Shown: positions 1 through 9,727, numbered from the stretch's first letter. The stretch is 64,000 nucleotides of DNA from Hymenobacter siberiensis (GCF_018967845.1 NZ_JAHLZZ010000001.1:1240001-1304000), one strand, 5' to 3'. Made by a program: numbers and translations. The notes: generated by a model not told the origin, from the letters alone.

Positions 1-1817
1 TTGGCTACGTGCAGGGCATGGGCCAGGGCCGCCTGGTTGCGGTACTCGGCATTGATGGCAATGTTATTACCGATGGTATCGGAAAAAATAAAGCCGTCCT
101 GCATCACAATACCGCAGTGCTGGCGCCAGTGTTGAGGACTGAGCCGCTCCAGGGGCAGCGCATCCACCAGCACCTGCCCCGTGGTAGGGTTGCAGATGCG
201 TAGTAACAGCTTGAGGAGCGTGGTTTTACCGCTGCCGCTCGCCCCGACAATGGCGGTGGTTTTGCCGGCCGGCACAGAAAAGGAGAGGTTCTTGAGCACG
301 GGCTGGTTGCCCGCTCCCGGATACACAAACGAGAGTTGCTCGAGGTGTAGCCCCCGCCGGGCGGGTAGCTCCGGCACATAATCCTTGGTGGCATCCTCTT
401 CATCGTCGAGCATGTGTACCTGCCCCAGGCGTTCCAGGCTCACTTTGGCATCCTGGTAGGTTTGCATGAAGGTGGCCAGCTGCGCAATCGGTCCATTCAT
501 CTGCCCCACGATGAACTGAACGGCCATCATATCCCCTAAGCTCATCTGCTGGTTCATCACCAGGCGGGCCGCCACGAACAGAATGAGGACGTTTTTGGCC
601 TGGTTGATGAACGTGGCTCCGACCTGCTGGTACTGCGTGAGGGCCAGCGAGCGCACGTTGAAGTGAAAGAGCTTGGCCTGAATGCTCTCCCATTCCCAGA
701 CCTTCTGCACGCCGCAGTCGTTGATTTTTATCTCATACACGCCGTTGATGAGCTGTAATACCTTGGCGCGGTTTTGCGCGGCTATGCCAAACCGTTTGAA
801 GTCCAGTAGTTTGCGCCGCGACAGGAATAAATGACTCCAGGTAAAGTACAGGGCGCTGCCGCCCAGCAAAATACCGCAAATAAGGGGGCTGTAAAAGTAC
901 AGCACTACCCCAAACATGCTGAAGGTCAGCATCGAAAACAAGGTATTGAGCGAGCTTCCCGTTAGCAGTGCCTCAATGCGGTTGTGGTCTTCGATGCGTT
1001 GCAGGATATCGCTGGTGAGCTTGGTGTCGAAGAAGGAGAGCGGGAGCCGGAGGAGCTTATGCAGAAACTCAGACAGCACCGCCACATTCATGCGGGCCGT
1101 GATGTGAAGCAATATCCAGCCCCGAATCAGCTCAACGGAGGTTTGCCCCAGGGTAATGAGCAGCTGCCCGAATAAGATGACATAGACAAAGTTGAGGTCG
1201 TGCCGCTTGATGCCCACGTCGACCAGGCCCTTGGTGAGCAAGGGCAGCGCCAGCTGAATGAGCGCGCCCACCACCAGCCCGGCCAGCAGCTGGCGCAGCA
1301 GGGCCTGATACTGCCACACGTGGCGCAGCAGCTGCCCAATGCCCGCCCGGGTGGCCGGCCCGTCATCCTCGGCCTGGTAAAAAGCCGGGGTGGGCTGTAG
1401 CAGCATCACAATGCCGGCGGCCTGGTTATGCACCGAGGTATAGGCCCAGTTCTGCAAAAATTCTTCCTTGGAGTAGGTGTGCAGGCCGCTGGCGGGGTCG
1501 GAGATGTAGACTTTGTTGCGCTTTATCTTGTAGAGCACCACAAAGTGGTTTTTCCGCCAGTGAATGATGCAGGGCAGCTGGGCGTGCTGGGTCAGCTTGT
1601 CGAAGGTCATGTTGCCCCCCATCGCCTTGATGCCGAGCTTCTCGGCGGCCCGGCTGATACCCAGGAGCGAAACGCCCGTTTTGCCAATCTGGCTGGAGAG
1701 GCGAATTTTCTCAATATTGAACAGCTTGCCGTAGAACTTGCTGATTATCTGTAAGCAAGTAGGACCGCAGTCCATGACGTCGTGCTGGCGGTAGTGCGGA
1801 AAACTAAGCGGCATCAT
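1..1817 (-). CDS. C39 peptidase-containing ABC exporter (PCAT), 3' end outside window
   Basis: This is a peptidase-containing ABC transporter that would cut a GG-type leader and export the mature peptide across the inner membrane. The start is ATG at 1817 (two ATGs in a row). The N-terminal about 130 residues are a C39 peptidase: the catalytic Cys sits in QHDVMDCGPTCLQ and the His in IIHWRKNHFVVLY, followed by ISDPASG with the third catalytic residue. A six-helix ABC membrane domain follows, then a nucleotide-binding domain with Walker A GASGSGKTT. The ABC signature and Walker B lie beyond position 1. It starts 29 bp after the LanC-like gene and is the last visible gene of the lanthipeptide operon, whose precursors end their leaders in GG, matching C39 specificity. 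Confidence in the family is very high. Confidence 0.95.
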   Translation of the reverse strand, partial: MMPLSFPHYRQHDVMDCGPTCLQIISKFYGKLFNIEKIRLSSQIGKTGVSLLGISRAAEKLGIKAMGGNMTFDKLTQHAQLPCIIHWRKNHFVVLYKIKRNKVYISDPASGLHTYSKEEFLQNWAYTSVHNQAAGIVMLLQPTPAFYQAEDDGPATRAGIGQLLRHVWQYQALLRQLLAGLVVGALIQLALPLLTKGLVDVGIKRHDLNFVYVILFGQLLITLGQTSVELIRGWILLHITARMNVAVLSEFLHKLLRLPLSFFDTKLTSDILQRIEDHNRIEALLTGSSLNTLFSMLTFSMFGVVLYFYSPLICGILLGGSALYFTWSHLFLSRRKLLDFKRFGIAAQNRAKVLQLINGVYEIKINDCGVQKVWEWESIQAKLFHFNVRSLALTQYQQVGATFINQAKNVLILFVAARLVMNQQMSLGDMMAVQFIVGQMNGPIAQLATFMQTYQDAKVSLERLGQVHMLDDEEDATKDYVPELPARRGLHLEQLSFVYPGAGNQPVLKNLSFSVPAGKTTAIVGASGSGKTTLLKLLLRICNPTTGQVLVDALPLERLSPQHWRQHCGIVMQDGFIFSDTIGNNIAINAEYRNQAALAHALHVA

Positions 1818-1846
1818 GGCAGTAGGGGTAAAAGGGTTCTGGGCGA

Positions 1847-3052
1847 TTAAGACAAGCCGACGAACGCGGCGAGGGCATAGCGCCCTTCGGACTCTGCCTG
1901 CAGGAGCGTCAGCCCGATGCCCACCACGCCGAAACTCATGCCCAGCTGTGCCGCCGGATAGTGCGCGTAGAACTGGGGCGAAAAATGGAGGTAGTCATTC
2001 GGGTGCGTTGCCAGGCTGGGTATGCGTTCCAGCCAGTAGGTGGCTGCCGTGGCAAATTCGGGCACCGCCGTGTGGCGGTACAAGGCATCGTAGAGCAGGT
2101 AAACGCCCGCCGCCCCGTAGTACACGGAGGCATCCTGAATGTGGGTTTCGGACAGGTTACGGCGGGGCAGCGTCCGCATCACCACGGCCAGGGCCGCCTC
2201 CCGGGCCGCCTCATCCTGTAGCACGGCAGCAGCTCGCAGCAGGCCATAAGCCGTGCCCAGGTCGCCGTAGATGAGGCACAGGTTGTTGGTAAGCTCGGCC
2301 TTGCCCGCCCACAGCGGAAACGACGACAGGAACCGGTCGGGGTCGATGCGGGCGGCCAGTAGCCAGGTGGTCGCATGTCGCAGCAGCGTAGCGCACTGGG
2401 CCGGCCGGATGCCGGCCGCGTGCAGGTCGGCCAGAAAGGTCATTATCATGGCGCTGCCGTGCGAAAAGCCGGTATAAGCCCGGGGCTCGGCAATAACGCG
2501 GCACAGCCAGTAGTAGCCTGTTTGCTCGTCGCCCTGGTGCTGCTCCGTCAGGGCCGCGAGCAGTTCTTCGAGCAGTGGCCGGGCTCGCTCCGTGTGCGGC
2601 AGCCGGCGCAAAAAGTACGTGCCACAGCTTAGGGCCCCGCTGGTGCGCTCAAAATTGTGGCTTGCCAGGTAGTGGCGCATCCGGTCGGCCAGCAGGTTGT
2701 CAATCTGTTGCAGCGTTGGCTCGGCATCCCAGTCGAGGTGGCCCTGGGTGGTGAGGTAAACCAGCAGCCCGCCCAGCTCGGCCAGCTCCTGGTAGTAGTT
2801 GCTGCTGAAATCGGCTTTGTAGGTGCGAGGGTTGAGGGCGGCCATCACCTGCTCCAGCTCGGCCAGGGCCCGCTCGTAATACCCGGTTTCGCCGCTAAAG
2901 GCTGCGTAGTGGCAGTTGAAGAGGATGGTGCCGCCTTTGCCCGATGCCACGCCGAAAGTCGTCAGTGTAGGAGCCCCCGGGGCATTGAGGTAGTGGGCCA
3001 CGGTTGCCAGCAGCGGGCCGATGGCGGTGGGCGCAGCGGTTAGGGTTTCCAT
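1847..3052 (-). CDS. LanC-like protein with apparently missing zinc ligands
   Basis: This 401-residue protein has the alpha-toroid repeat layout of lanthionine synthetase C. LanC normally binds zinc through a His in GxxHG, a Cys in WCYG and a Cys-His pair in CHGxxG, and joins Cys to dehydrated Ser/Thr. Here the first motif survives (GFSHGSAM), but the second reads LCLIYGDLG, with Ile where the Cys is expected (a Cys sits two residues earlier), and the third reads VYYGAAGVYLL, with Tyr-Tyr replacing Cys-His. It lies between the outer-membrane barrel and the PCAT gene in the lanthipeptide operon. It may be a divergent cyclase, a scaffold for LanB, or non-catalytic. The family assignment is firm; the loss of catalysis is inference from motif reading without an alignment. 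Confidence 0.85.
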   Translation of the reverse strand: METLTAAPTAIGPLLATVAHYLNAPGAPTLTTFGVASGKGGTILFNCHYAAFSGETGYYERALAELEQVMAALNPRTYKADFSSNYYQELAELGGLLVYLTTQGHLDWDAEPTLQQIDNLLADRMRHYLASHNFERTSGALSCGTYFLRRLPHTERARPLLEELLAALTEQHQGDEQTGYYWLCRVIAEPRAYTGFSHGSAMIMTFLADLHAAGIRPAQCATLLRHATTWLLAARIDPDRFLSSFPLWAGKAELTNNLCLIYGDLGTAYGLLRAAAVLQDEAAREAALAVVMRTLPRRNLSETHIQDASVYYGAAGVYLLYDALYRHTAVPEFATAATYWLERIPSLATHPNDYLHFSPQFYAHYPAAQLGMSFGVVGIGLTLLQAESEGRYALAAFVGLS

Positions 3053-3088
3053 AGTGAAGGACGGGTTAGCAGTCTGGTTGGTAGATGT

Positions 3089-5512
3089 TTAGTGCAGGCG
3101 GTTTAGCTCGTCGGTATTGCCCTTGGTTTGCACCTGTTTGCTCTTGAAGCCGGTTTTGCCAAAATTGTAGGTGAACGAGGCACGCACCCGGCGGGTATCG
3201 GTGCGATTGATGCCTTCCGTCACGATGGGGACCACATTGGACGATATCCCCACGTTGGCCTGATAAAAGATGTCCATCACTTCCAGTTTCAGCGAGGCGT
3301 GTTTCTGCAGCAGCGACTTCTTCACCGCCACCCGCACGTTGGAGTACGAGCTGTAGTCGAGCAGCCCGCTGAAGGAGGGAGAGCCGTAGGCTCCGAATAC
3401 CTGGGCCGTCCAGTCATGTCCCAGCTGGAACGTGTGGTCGGTGCTGGCCGTGAAGTACACTTTCTGCTTCGTGTAAATCGCCGCGGTCTCCATGGGGTCG
3501 GGCAGGCTCAGCTGCTGGTAGAGCAGGCTGCTATTGTTGGTCATGCTCCACCACTTGGCCAGCTGCACGGGCGCCGTGAGGGTAATGGTGCCCAGGTGGC
3601 GCTGCCGAAAGTTCTGGGGCGTGAGCACGAAGCGCAGCGTGGCGGGCTGGTACACGTAGAGGGAGGCAATGGCATTGGTGGTTTGCGTGTAGGCTAGCTG
3701 CAGGCCAAACCCCTTGTAGAGATGGTTCCAGGAAAAGCTGTTGGTGTACTCGGGCCGCAGCCGGGCATTGCCCTTACGCGAGGTATAGTTGTTGATAAAC
3801 AGCTCGTAGGGAATCAGATTTTCGTAGGCCGGCCGGTTCACGTTGCGGGCGTAGGCCAGCGAGGTCGTGTAATTGGGCGATGCCTTAAAGTCGGCCCGCA
3901 GATTTGGAAACAGGTTGAAGTAGCTCGAGTCGATACCGGCCCGGACCTGATAGCGGGTTTGCTCGGCCCGGAGCCCGGCCGCCAGCGTCAGCTTATCGTA
4001 AGTTTTGTTCAGGCTGAAGTAGCCGGCCCCAATCTGCTCCTGGTAGCCCAGGTGCGAGAAGGGCGTGGTGGCCTGGGGCTTCCACTGGCCCTCGGTCAAT
4101 AGCTCGGCCTGCTGCCGGCTATCGTTGTAAGTAGCGGTGTACTTCAGGCCGGCCTCAAGCCGGGTGGTTGGGCCAAGTACCTTGGTGTAGTCCAGGGCGC
4201 TGGTATAAATGTCGTAGGTGGCGGGGGCGGTGTTGCGAAAAACCGACTCGCTGCCTGTCGAGTCGCGGAAGCCCTGCTGGTACTGGTTGAAGGTTTGCTC
4301 CTGGCGGCTCAAAAACTGCGCGTAGTTGGCCGTGCCCAACAGGCTCGACCCTTGCTTGTCGAGGGTGCGCTGAAAAAACAGGTTGTAGCTGCGCAGGTCT
4401 ATTGCCACCCGGCCGTTGTTGCGGCTGGTCGAATTAGTGATACCACCCGCCTCTCGAATAACGCCCTGCAACAAGCCCTGGGCCGCAATGCTGGATGTTA
4501 CCGTCTGAACGTCCACTCCCACCGTGGTGCGCTCATCGAAGTGGTAGTTCACGCTGCCCGCAAAGCTGCCGTCCCGGATGGTGGTTTCAAAGTCATTGTC
4601 CTGGTGCAGCGTGCCGGCCGGGGTGCGCCCCGCAAAAAACGTCCGGTTCTCGTAGCCGCGCTCAATGCCGTTGCGGTTCGCCAGGCTGCCGTTGGCCGCG
4701 AAATCAAACTTGGCCGAGCTGGCCCGCACTCCGCCGTTGAGGCCCTGGCCCATGCGAAACCCCTGGCTCAGGTTGCCGCCCAGGTTGGCCGCCCAGCCGC
4801 CTTCGGGGCTGCGCTTCGTGTAAATTTCGATGACCCCGCCCGAGGCATTCGCGTCGTATTTCGACGACGGGTTGCTAATCAGCTCGATGCGCTCAATCTG
4901 GTCACCGGGCAGGCTGGCCAATACGCTTTCCAGGTTGGCCCCGGGCAGCCGTTTGCCATTGAGCAGAATCAGCACATTGCTCTTCCCCCGGAAAGTGAGG
5001 TGCCCATCGCGCAGCTGCACCGCCGGGGCCATTGCCAGAATACTGTAGCCATCGTTGCCGGCGGCCAGCACGCTGTGGGCCACGTTCATGGTAATGCGGT
5101 CGGGTTTCTGTTCCAGCAGCGGCCGCTGCCCTACCACTTGTACCTCTGCGAGCTGCTGGGCCGCTGCCTGCAAGCCAATGGGGGCGAGGCTCAGGGGCGG
5201 CGCACCAGCCAGCAGATTGAGCGCTTGCACATGCGTCGCGTAGTTCAGCATCAGGATGTTGAACTGGTAAATGCCCGGTTTCAGCCCCTGCAGGGTGAAC
5301 CGGCCGTTTTCGTCGGCCAGGGCCGAGTTTACCACGCTGCCGTCAGGGCCGTTGGTTTTCACTACGAGTGTGGCGTAGCTCACGCCGGCCTGGGTGGCTT
5401 GGTCGATTGCCTGGCCCGTGATGGTGCTTTGCGCAGCTGCGAGCGTGGGGCCGGCCAGCAAGCCCAGGAGCGTGAGGAAATTCCGACTTTTTTTATTAAA
5501 AAGTATATTCAT
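3089..5512 (-). CDS. Outer-membrane beta-barrel protein of TonB-dependent receptor type
   Basis: This 807-residue protein has a signal peptide (MNILFNKKSRNFLTLLGLLAG...AAAQ), a carboxypeptidase-regulatory-like beta-sandwich (about residues 30-115), a plug domain (about 120-230, with QVVGQRPLLEQKPDRIT and the SNPSSKYDANASGGVIEI segment) and a long beta-barrel of the OMP_b-brl_3 type. It is in the lanthipeptide operon between the HlyD-like adaptor and the LanC-like gene. Barrels of this kind are common in Bacteroidota lanthipeptide clusters. It could move the peptide through the outer membrane, act in self-protection, or import something else. The barrel family is clear; the transport direction is not visible in the sequence. 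Confidence 0.88.
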   Translation of the reverse strand: MNILFNKKSRNFLTLLGLLAGPTLAAAQSTITGQAIDQATQAGVSYATLVVKTNGPDGSVVNSALADENGRFTLQGLKPGIYQFNILMLNYATHVQALNLLAGAPPLSLAPIGLQAAAQQLAEVQVVGQRPLLEQKPDRITMNVAHSVLAAGNDGYSILAMAPAVQLRDGHLTFRGKSNVLILLNGKRLPGANLESVLASLPGDQIERIELISNPSSKYDANASGGVIEIYTKRSPEGGWAANLGGNLSQGFRMGQGLNGGVRASSAKFDFAANGSLANRNGIERGYENRTFFAGRTPAGTLHQDNDFETTIRDGSFAGSVNYHFDERTTVGVDVQTVTSSIAAQGLLQGVIREAGGITNSTSRNNGRVAIDLRSYNLFFQRTLDKQGSSLLGTANYAQFLSRQEQTFNQYQQGFRDSTGSESVFRNTAPATYDIYTSALDYTKVLGPTTRLEAGLKYTATYNDSRQQAELLTEGQWKPQATTPFSHLGYQEQIGAGYFSLNKTYDKLTLAAGLRAEQTRYQVRAGIDSSYFNLFPNLRADFKASPNYTTSLAYARNVNRPAYENLIPYELFINNYTSRKGNARLRPEYTNSFSWNHLYKGFGLQLAYTQTTNAIASLYVYQPATLRFVLTPQNFRQRHLGTITLTAPVQLAKWWSMTNNSSLLYQQLSLPDPMETAAIYTKQKVYFTASTDHTFQLGHDWTAQVFGAYGSPSFSGLLDYSSYSNVRVAVKKSLLQKHASLKLEVMDIFYQANVGISSNVVPIVTEGINRTDTRRVRASFTYNFGKTGFKSKQVQTKGNTDELNRLH

Positions 5513-5577
5513 GGCCGTATATTTTTTAAGAAAAAAGAATGTTGAGAAAAGAGGAAAGGCCGCTTGCTGAAAGAGTT

Positions 5578-6264
5578 TTAGTGCGTTTGCAGCAGGCGCT
5601 GCACGACGGTTTTGGGCGCACCGCTCACCTGCAGCAGCCCGTTGAGTTGGGTGATGGCAACCAGCCGATGCGCCAGTAGCTGATTGGAGGAGCTATCGAG
5701 CAGCCCGATGTAGGTGACCTGGCCGTTGTGGACGGCGGGGGCGATGTAGCTGAGGTGGCCGTGTAGCACCAGGGCTTGGTCGGTGCCCTCCAGCGGTACT
5801 TCCAGCACCAGGGCGGGGGCTTGTCGCAGCGCGGTTAGCTGGCCCAGGGCTATGCGGCCGCTGAAGCGGTAGGTGTTGGTGAGCGGGACCAACAGGCCCA
5901 GGGTATCGCCGGGGATAACGGTGGTCGGCGCGGCCGAGAAATACGTTCCGGTGAACGGAGCCCGTAGCCCGCCAATAGTATCTGTTGGAGAGGCATTTGT
6001 CAGGTAATGGCCCTTGGTTACCACGCTGCCCGAGGCCAGCAGCGGCCGCAGCTGATTAGCTGACTGACGCAGATAATAGGGCGCCACTTCGCCTTTGAGA
6101 ACCAGCGGGTAGCTGTGGTGCTCGGGCAGCGCAATGCTGCTGGCCAGGGCCGCCACGCCCAGCAGCAAACCCAGGAGTAGCCCCCCGCCCGCCCGCACAA
6201 TCCAACGGGGGGGCGTGCCGATAATATCGGTGATTTCGGCTGAAAATAGCGGGCGGTTTTCCAT
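5578..6264 (-). CDS. Short HlyD-like periplasmic adaptor protein
   Basis: This 228-residue protein has a cytoplasmic N-terminus, one transmembrane segment (about residues 26-46, AGGGLLLGLLLGVAALASSIAL) and a periplasmic part with two lipoyl/barrel-sandwich half motifs (GSVVTKGHYL and PFTGTYFSA). It resembles HlyD-family adaptors fused to peptide exporters but lacks the long coiled-coil hairpin, so it is much shorter than the usual 400 residues. Position between LanB and the outer-membrane barrel, with the PCAT exporter in the same operon, suggests that it bridges exporter and outer membrane. The fold call is moderate because of the short length. Confidence 0.7.
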   Translation of the reverse strand: MENRPLFSAEITDIIGTPPRWIVRAGGGLLLGLLLGVAALASSIALPEHHSYPLVLKGEVAPYYLRQSANQLRPLLASGSVVTKGHYLTNASPTDTIGGLRAPFTGTYFSAAPTTVIPGDTLGLLVPLTNTYRFSGRIALGQLTALRQAPALVLEVPLEGTDQALVLHGHLSYIAPAVHNGQVTYIGLLDSSSNQLLAHRLVAITQLNGLLQVSGAPKTVVQRLLQTH

Positions 6265-6284
6265 GGGTCGGCGGGGGTAAAGGG

Positions 6285-9200
6285 TTACACTTCACTGGTG
6301 GCGAGCTGGCGCTCACGGGCTTTGATAGAGGTGTAGTGCTTAGTGAGGTAGTGGTAGACCACTAGCTCGTGCAGGCGCTGGTTGGCCAGGAACATCCGAT
6401 TCAGGAACATGTGCAGGAAGCTGGGCACCAGGCGCCGCACGGTGGCGGGCGCAACAGCTACGCCCTGGTAGGCGGTTTGCACGGCCAGCGAGCGTTCGGC
6501 AAAGAGGGCTACCGCTTCGGCCGTTTCGGCCGTGTCGTTGGCCGGGTTCAGAAAGCTGGTGAGCAGGCGGCTCACCGCCCGGTACTTATCGTTGAGGCGG
6601 CGGGTAAGGTCGGGGGTGCCGTTAAACTCCTGAAAGAAGCTTTGCTGACTACGCTCGGCCAGCGCCAGCTTTTCGGAGAGCGAAAACCCGAAGTCGGTGA
6701 GCATGGCATCCACGCCGCGAATGGCAAAGAGCCAGCGGTATTGCTCGCCGGCCTCGCCGCCGTCCAGCAAGTCCACGAACCGGATAATCGCCCGGCTGTC
6801 ATGATAAAAAATGGTTTCGCTGAACTCCATGGTGGCCGAGCCGTAGCGCTCCAGCTCGCGGCAATACGTGTCGTATTGCAGGGCATGTACCACCCGCGCC
6901 TCCTGCAGCGGAGCCAGGGCCTGGTGCAGGCGGTCGACCAGAGTGGCAATTACCGTTGGGTTGGCCGCGTGCAGCAAGCGCAGGCGCAAATGGGGCCGGG
7001 GGTCGTTGTAGCGAATAAAAAACCACTTACTGAGCAGGCCTTGCTCCTCCATCGTTGCCAAACAAGGGCGGAGGTATTCGGCCAGAATCTTATCGGCCCA
7101 CTTGGCTCCGCAGTATATTTTCAGGTAGGTCCATTCGCTGCCCAGGGCAAACGAGCGGCGTACCGGGGTCGCCGGGCTTTCGCTGCTTAGCCTGCTTGCC
7201 GGGCGGGTTGCTGCTGGCGCGGCCGTGCGGGCAAAGGGAATGAGCAATTCATTCACGTAGCTCTGCCCCAGTGGGTCGGTAATGAAGCTCGACGTTTCGC
7301 GGTGGATGAACTCGAACAATACGGCCGCCCCTTTTTTCAGCCGCTGGGCCAGTAGCGTCACGGCCAGCGGGCAGTCGAAGTCGAGTAGCAGCTCGTTGTC
7401 GCCATCGGCCAGCATTACCTGGCGGGGCAGCCGGTAGGTTGCTCTGAAAGCCGCAAGCGCTTCGGGCGAGTGGCTGGCAGCCTGGGCTTGCTCCTGCGCC
7501 GTAAACGGTAAGTGCCAGCGTTCACGGCTCACAATCAGGTGCTTGTACTCAACCCGGGGCAGGTGAAGCTCTTCACGCAGCACGCCCCAGTCCCAGGCAA
7601 TGGAAAAGGCCTCCCGCTGGTGCTGCAAATCGCAGAGAAACTTGTACAGTGGCAGCCCATGCGCATAGTTGTGGGCCGTGGTTAGTCGGGGCGCGATGAC
7701 CTTATTCAGGCGTTTCGAGCGCAACACCAACTGTCCCTGGCGCACCGAGAGCAGTAAATCAGCCGCCGGCAGCTGCTGTTCCGCCGGAACCGAAGCACTG
7801 CCCAGAAAGGGTATCTCGTAGGCCCGCAGCTGGGGGCGTTGCAGAATGTTGCCTACCCGGGCCTCGGGCAGGTGCACTACCTCGGCCAGCAGGGCTTCGG
7901 GGCTGGCCAGCTGCTCCCGCTGGCCACAGGCCACCAGCTTGGTCGCCAGCTCAGCGTCGGCATGGGCAAAACGTGCCAGTAGCCCCATGGCCCCGGGGCC
8001 GTGGCAGGCCATGAGATGGAACTTGAAATTACCGGCATCAAACGCGGCGGCCGATGCGGCCACTACGCTGCCCAGTGCATAGAAAGTCGCCGGTACCACA
8101 GCCGTATGAGTCTCCGCCAAAGTGGCTAAATCGGCATCGGTGATGACCACAGGCTGGGTTTGCCCCTGTCCCTCCCGAAACTTGCGGAATACCAGGCGGC
8201 GGTAGGCCGTCCAGGGTACTTGGGTGGTGGTGGCCTTCCCGGCCGGCACCCGCACGTCGGCCACAAAGGGCGTATGGTGGGTTTTGGCCCCGCTGGCTGC
8301 ACCATAGCCAAGGCCGGTTTCGCTATCCAGCACTTCGAGCAGGGGCACCTCTTGCTCCTCATATCGCTCCATAAAGCGCTGGGTTAAGCTCCGCAGGTCG
8401 GCCGGTACCGCTTCTTTGTAGAGCACGGCAAGGCTAGCCATCTCCCGGCTGATAACCGCGACTGCATTCGCTTGCAGCGTATTGCTCATTAGGTTAATGC
8501 GTAGGTCGGTCTGAATGAGGTCTTTGCTGCTTGCGGCACGAAAGGCATCGCCCACCATTGCCTGTACCGCCTGGTAGGTGGTTGTGCCGGCGTGGGGGGC
8601 GCGCAGCTGGGCCTGTATGTCGCGCAGCTGGGCCAGGCTCGAATGCGAGGGCGCCAGGGCAGCAATTCTGTCAACCAGACAATGAAAAAACTCCCGGCCT
8701 GTAACCGTGGGTTCCAGCTCCGAAAGCAGTAATTGCGCCTCTATCAGGCGGTCCATAAAACGGGTTGCCGCAGCCGGTGCCACATCCTGGGCAACCAGCA
8801 GGGAGTGCAGGGCCTCGTAAGTGGCCCCCGCCTTGGCCGCTTCCAGTAATTGGTCGAGGTAAGCGGTTGCCTTCACCGATACCAGGTGATAGGCCCGCCG
8901 TTTGTGGCCAAGCTGATACTCGTAATAGCGGTACGCGTCAGGCGTTTTGTATAAGCTGTTGTTCGTGAAGAACGTCAGGCGGGTGCGCAGCTCGGGGTCG
9001 GCCAGCAGCTGTTTGCATAGCTCGGCCACCGAGTTCATGTCGAGGCGGGCGTGCTTGTGGTAGCGTTCCGCCATGGGCGCCAGCCGCAGCTGAGTGGGGC
9101 TATCGGCAATCTGCCCGGTGCTAAAGCCGGCAAATAGTCCGTAGGGGGTGCAGCGGCTGCTCATGCGCAGCAGGTATTTGTAGAGCGTGAGTACCAACCG

Positions 9201-9428
9201 CTCGTCATCGGCCGACTCGTAAGTCGCGATGGGCTGGGCGAGCCATTTGCGCAGCTGCTGATACAGCTCGGGGCTAGCCAGGTAAATAGCCTCCTGAATG
9301 GTGGGGGCCTGGTAGTGGGTGTGCAGTACCTGCGCGAGGGCAGCTGGTTGCCGGCAAGTATGGAGCGTGGCTAGTCCACTGATGGGGAGCACGGGCAGCC
9401 GCAACAAGTAAAAGTCCAGAGGTTCCAT
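6285..9428 (-). CDS. lanB: Full-length class I lantibiotic dehydratase LanB
   Basis: This 1047-residue protein is a class I lanthipeptide dehydratase. LanB uses glutamyl-tRNA to glutamylate Ser/Thr of the precursor and then eliminates glutamate to give dehydroalanine or dehydrobutyrine. The N-terminal roughly 700 residues match the glutamylation domain (opening DFYLLRLPVLPI, then RCTPYGLFAGFS). The C-terminal about 280 residues match the elimination (thiopeptide-type SpaB_C) domain, beginning SEWTYLKIYCGAKWAD and including FFIRYNDPRPHLRLR. Both halves are in one chain, unlike the split LanB reported for the pinensin cluster. The ATG at 9428 is chosen over an in-frame TTG at 9509 because homology begins at MEPLDFYLLRLP. 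It follows precursor A by 89 bp and precedes the HlyD-like gene by 20 bp. Confidence 0.95.
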   Translation of the reverse strand: MEPLDFYLLRLPVLPISGLATLHTCRQPAALAQVLHTHYQAPTIQEAIYLASPELYQQLRKWLAQPIATYESADDERLVLTLYKYLLRMSSRCTPYGLFAGFSTGQIADSPTQLRLAPMAERYHKHARLDMNSVAELCKQLLADPELRTRLTFFTNNSLYKTPDAYRYYEYQLGHKRRAYHLVSVKATAYLDQLLEAAKAGATYEALHSLLVAQDVAPAAATRFMDRLIEAQLLLSELEPTVTGREFFHCLVDRIAALAPSHSSLAQLRDIQAQLRAPHAGTTTYQAVQAMVGDAFRAASSKDLIQTDLRINLMSNTLQANAVAVISREMASLAVLYKEAVPADLRSLTQRFMERYEEQEVPLLEVLDSETGLGYGAASGAKTHHTPFVADVRVPAGKATTTQVPWTAYRRLVFRKFREGQGQTQPVVITDADLATLAETHTAVVPATFYALGSVVAASAAAFDAGNFKFHLMACHGPGAMGLLARFAHADAELATKLVACGQREQLASPEALLAEVVHLPEARVGNILQRPQLRAYEIPFLGSASVPAEQQLPAADLLLSVRQGQLVLRSKRLNKVIAPRLTTAHNYAHGLPLYKFLCDLQHQREAFSIAWDWGVLREELHLPRVEYKHLIVSRERWHLPFTAQEQAQAASHSPEALAAFRATYRLPRQVMLADGDNELLLDFDCPLAVTLLAQRLKKGAAVLFEFIHRETSSFITDPLGQSYVNELLIPFARTAAPAATRPASRLSSESPATPVRRSFALGSEWTYLKIYCGAKWADKILAEYLRPCLATMEEQGLLSKWFFIRYNDPRPHLRLRLLHAANPTVIATLVDRLHQALAPLQEARVVHALQYDTYCRELERYGSATMEFSETIFYHDSRAIIRFVDLLDGGEAGEQYRWLFAIRGVDAMLTDFGFSLSEKLALAERSQQSFFQEFNGTPDLTRRLNDKYRAVSRLLTSFLNPANDTAETAEAVALFAERSLAVQTAYQGVAVAPATVRRLVPSFLHMFLNRMFLANQRLHELVVYHYLTKHYTSIKARERQLATSEV

Positions 9429-9517
9429 AATGCAGGAAGAAAAAAGGGAAGAGAATGAGGGTGCGGAATTGGTGCTCAGAGGATTAACCAATTTGTTTCC
9501 TGTTGCCAATCAGCGAT

Positions 9518-9679
9518 TTACTCGGCAACTTCCTCGGGCTTGTAGAAGCAGGAGGTAAACCAGCAGGACAGTTCGGATGGAAAGGCGCCGCCTTCAATTT
9601 CCAGGAGCTGCTCCTCGCTCAGGTTGGCAATGATTTCCTTGCTGAGGTCCAGCTTGTCGGCAAATGGTATTTTTTTCAT
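9518..9679 (-). CDS. Class I lanthipeptide precursor A (divergent copy)
   Basis: This 53-residue precursor has the Bacteroidota leader pattern KLDLSKEIIANLSEEQLLEIEGG; the GG is the expected C39 cleavage site. The core after GG is AFPSELSCWFTSCFYKPEEVAE, with two Cys and several Ser/Thr. It shares SCWF(T/N)SC with the three identical precursors upstream but differs in the rest of the core. It sits directly before lanB and is the most diverged member of the tandem set, so the mature peptide probably forms a similar ring pattern with a different tail. Start ATG at 9679, stop TAA at 9518-9520. Confidence 0.93.
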   Translation of the reverse strand: MKKIPFADKLDLSKEIIANLSEEQLLEIEGGAFPSELSCWFTSCFYKPEEVAE

Positions 9680-9727
9680 AACGCGGGTTGGGAATGAGTG
9701 GCGGATTGAAAGAAAGCAGGCCCGGTT

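Noticed and set aside
4295..5545. Long plus-strand open frame opposite the outer-membrane barrel gene
   Set aside because: It is an antisense shadow caused by high GC; the minus strand encodes a complete receptor-type protein. The same holds for 36647-38170, 38285-39289 and 49975-51336.
9429..9509. An N-terminal extension of LanB from a TTG codon
   Set aside because: The family match begins at the ATG at 9428, and the extension is Ser-rich and unlike LanB.
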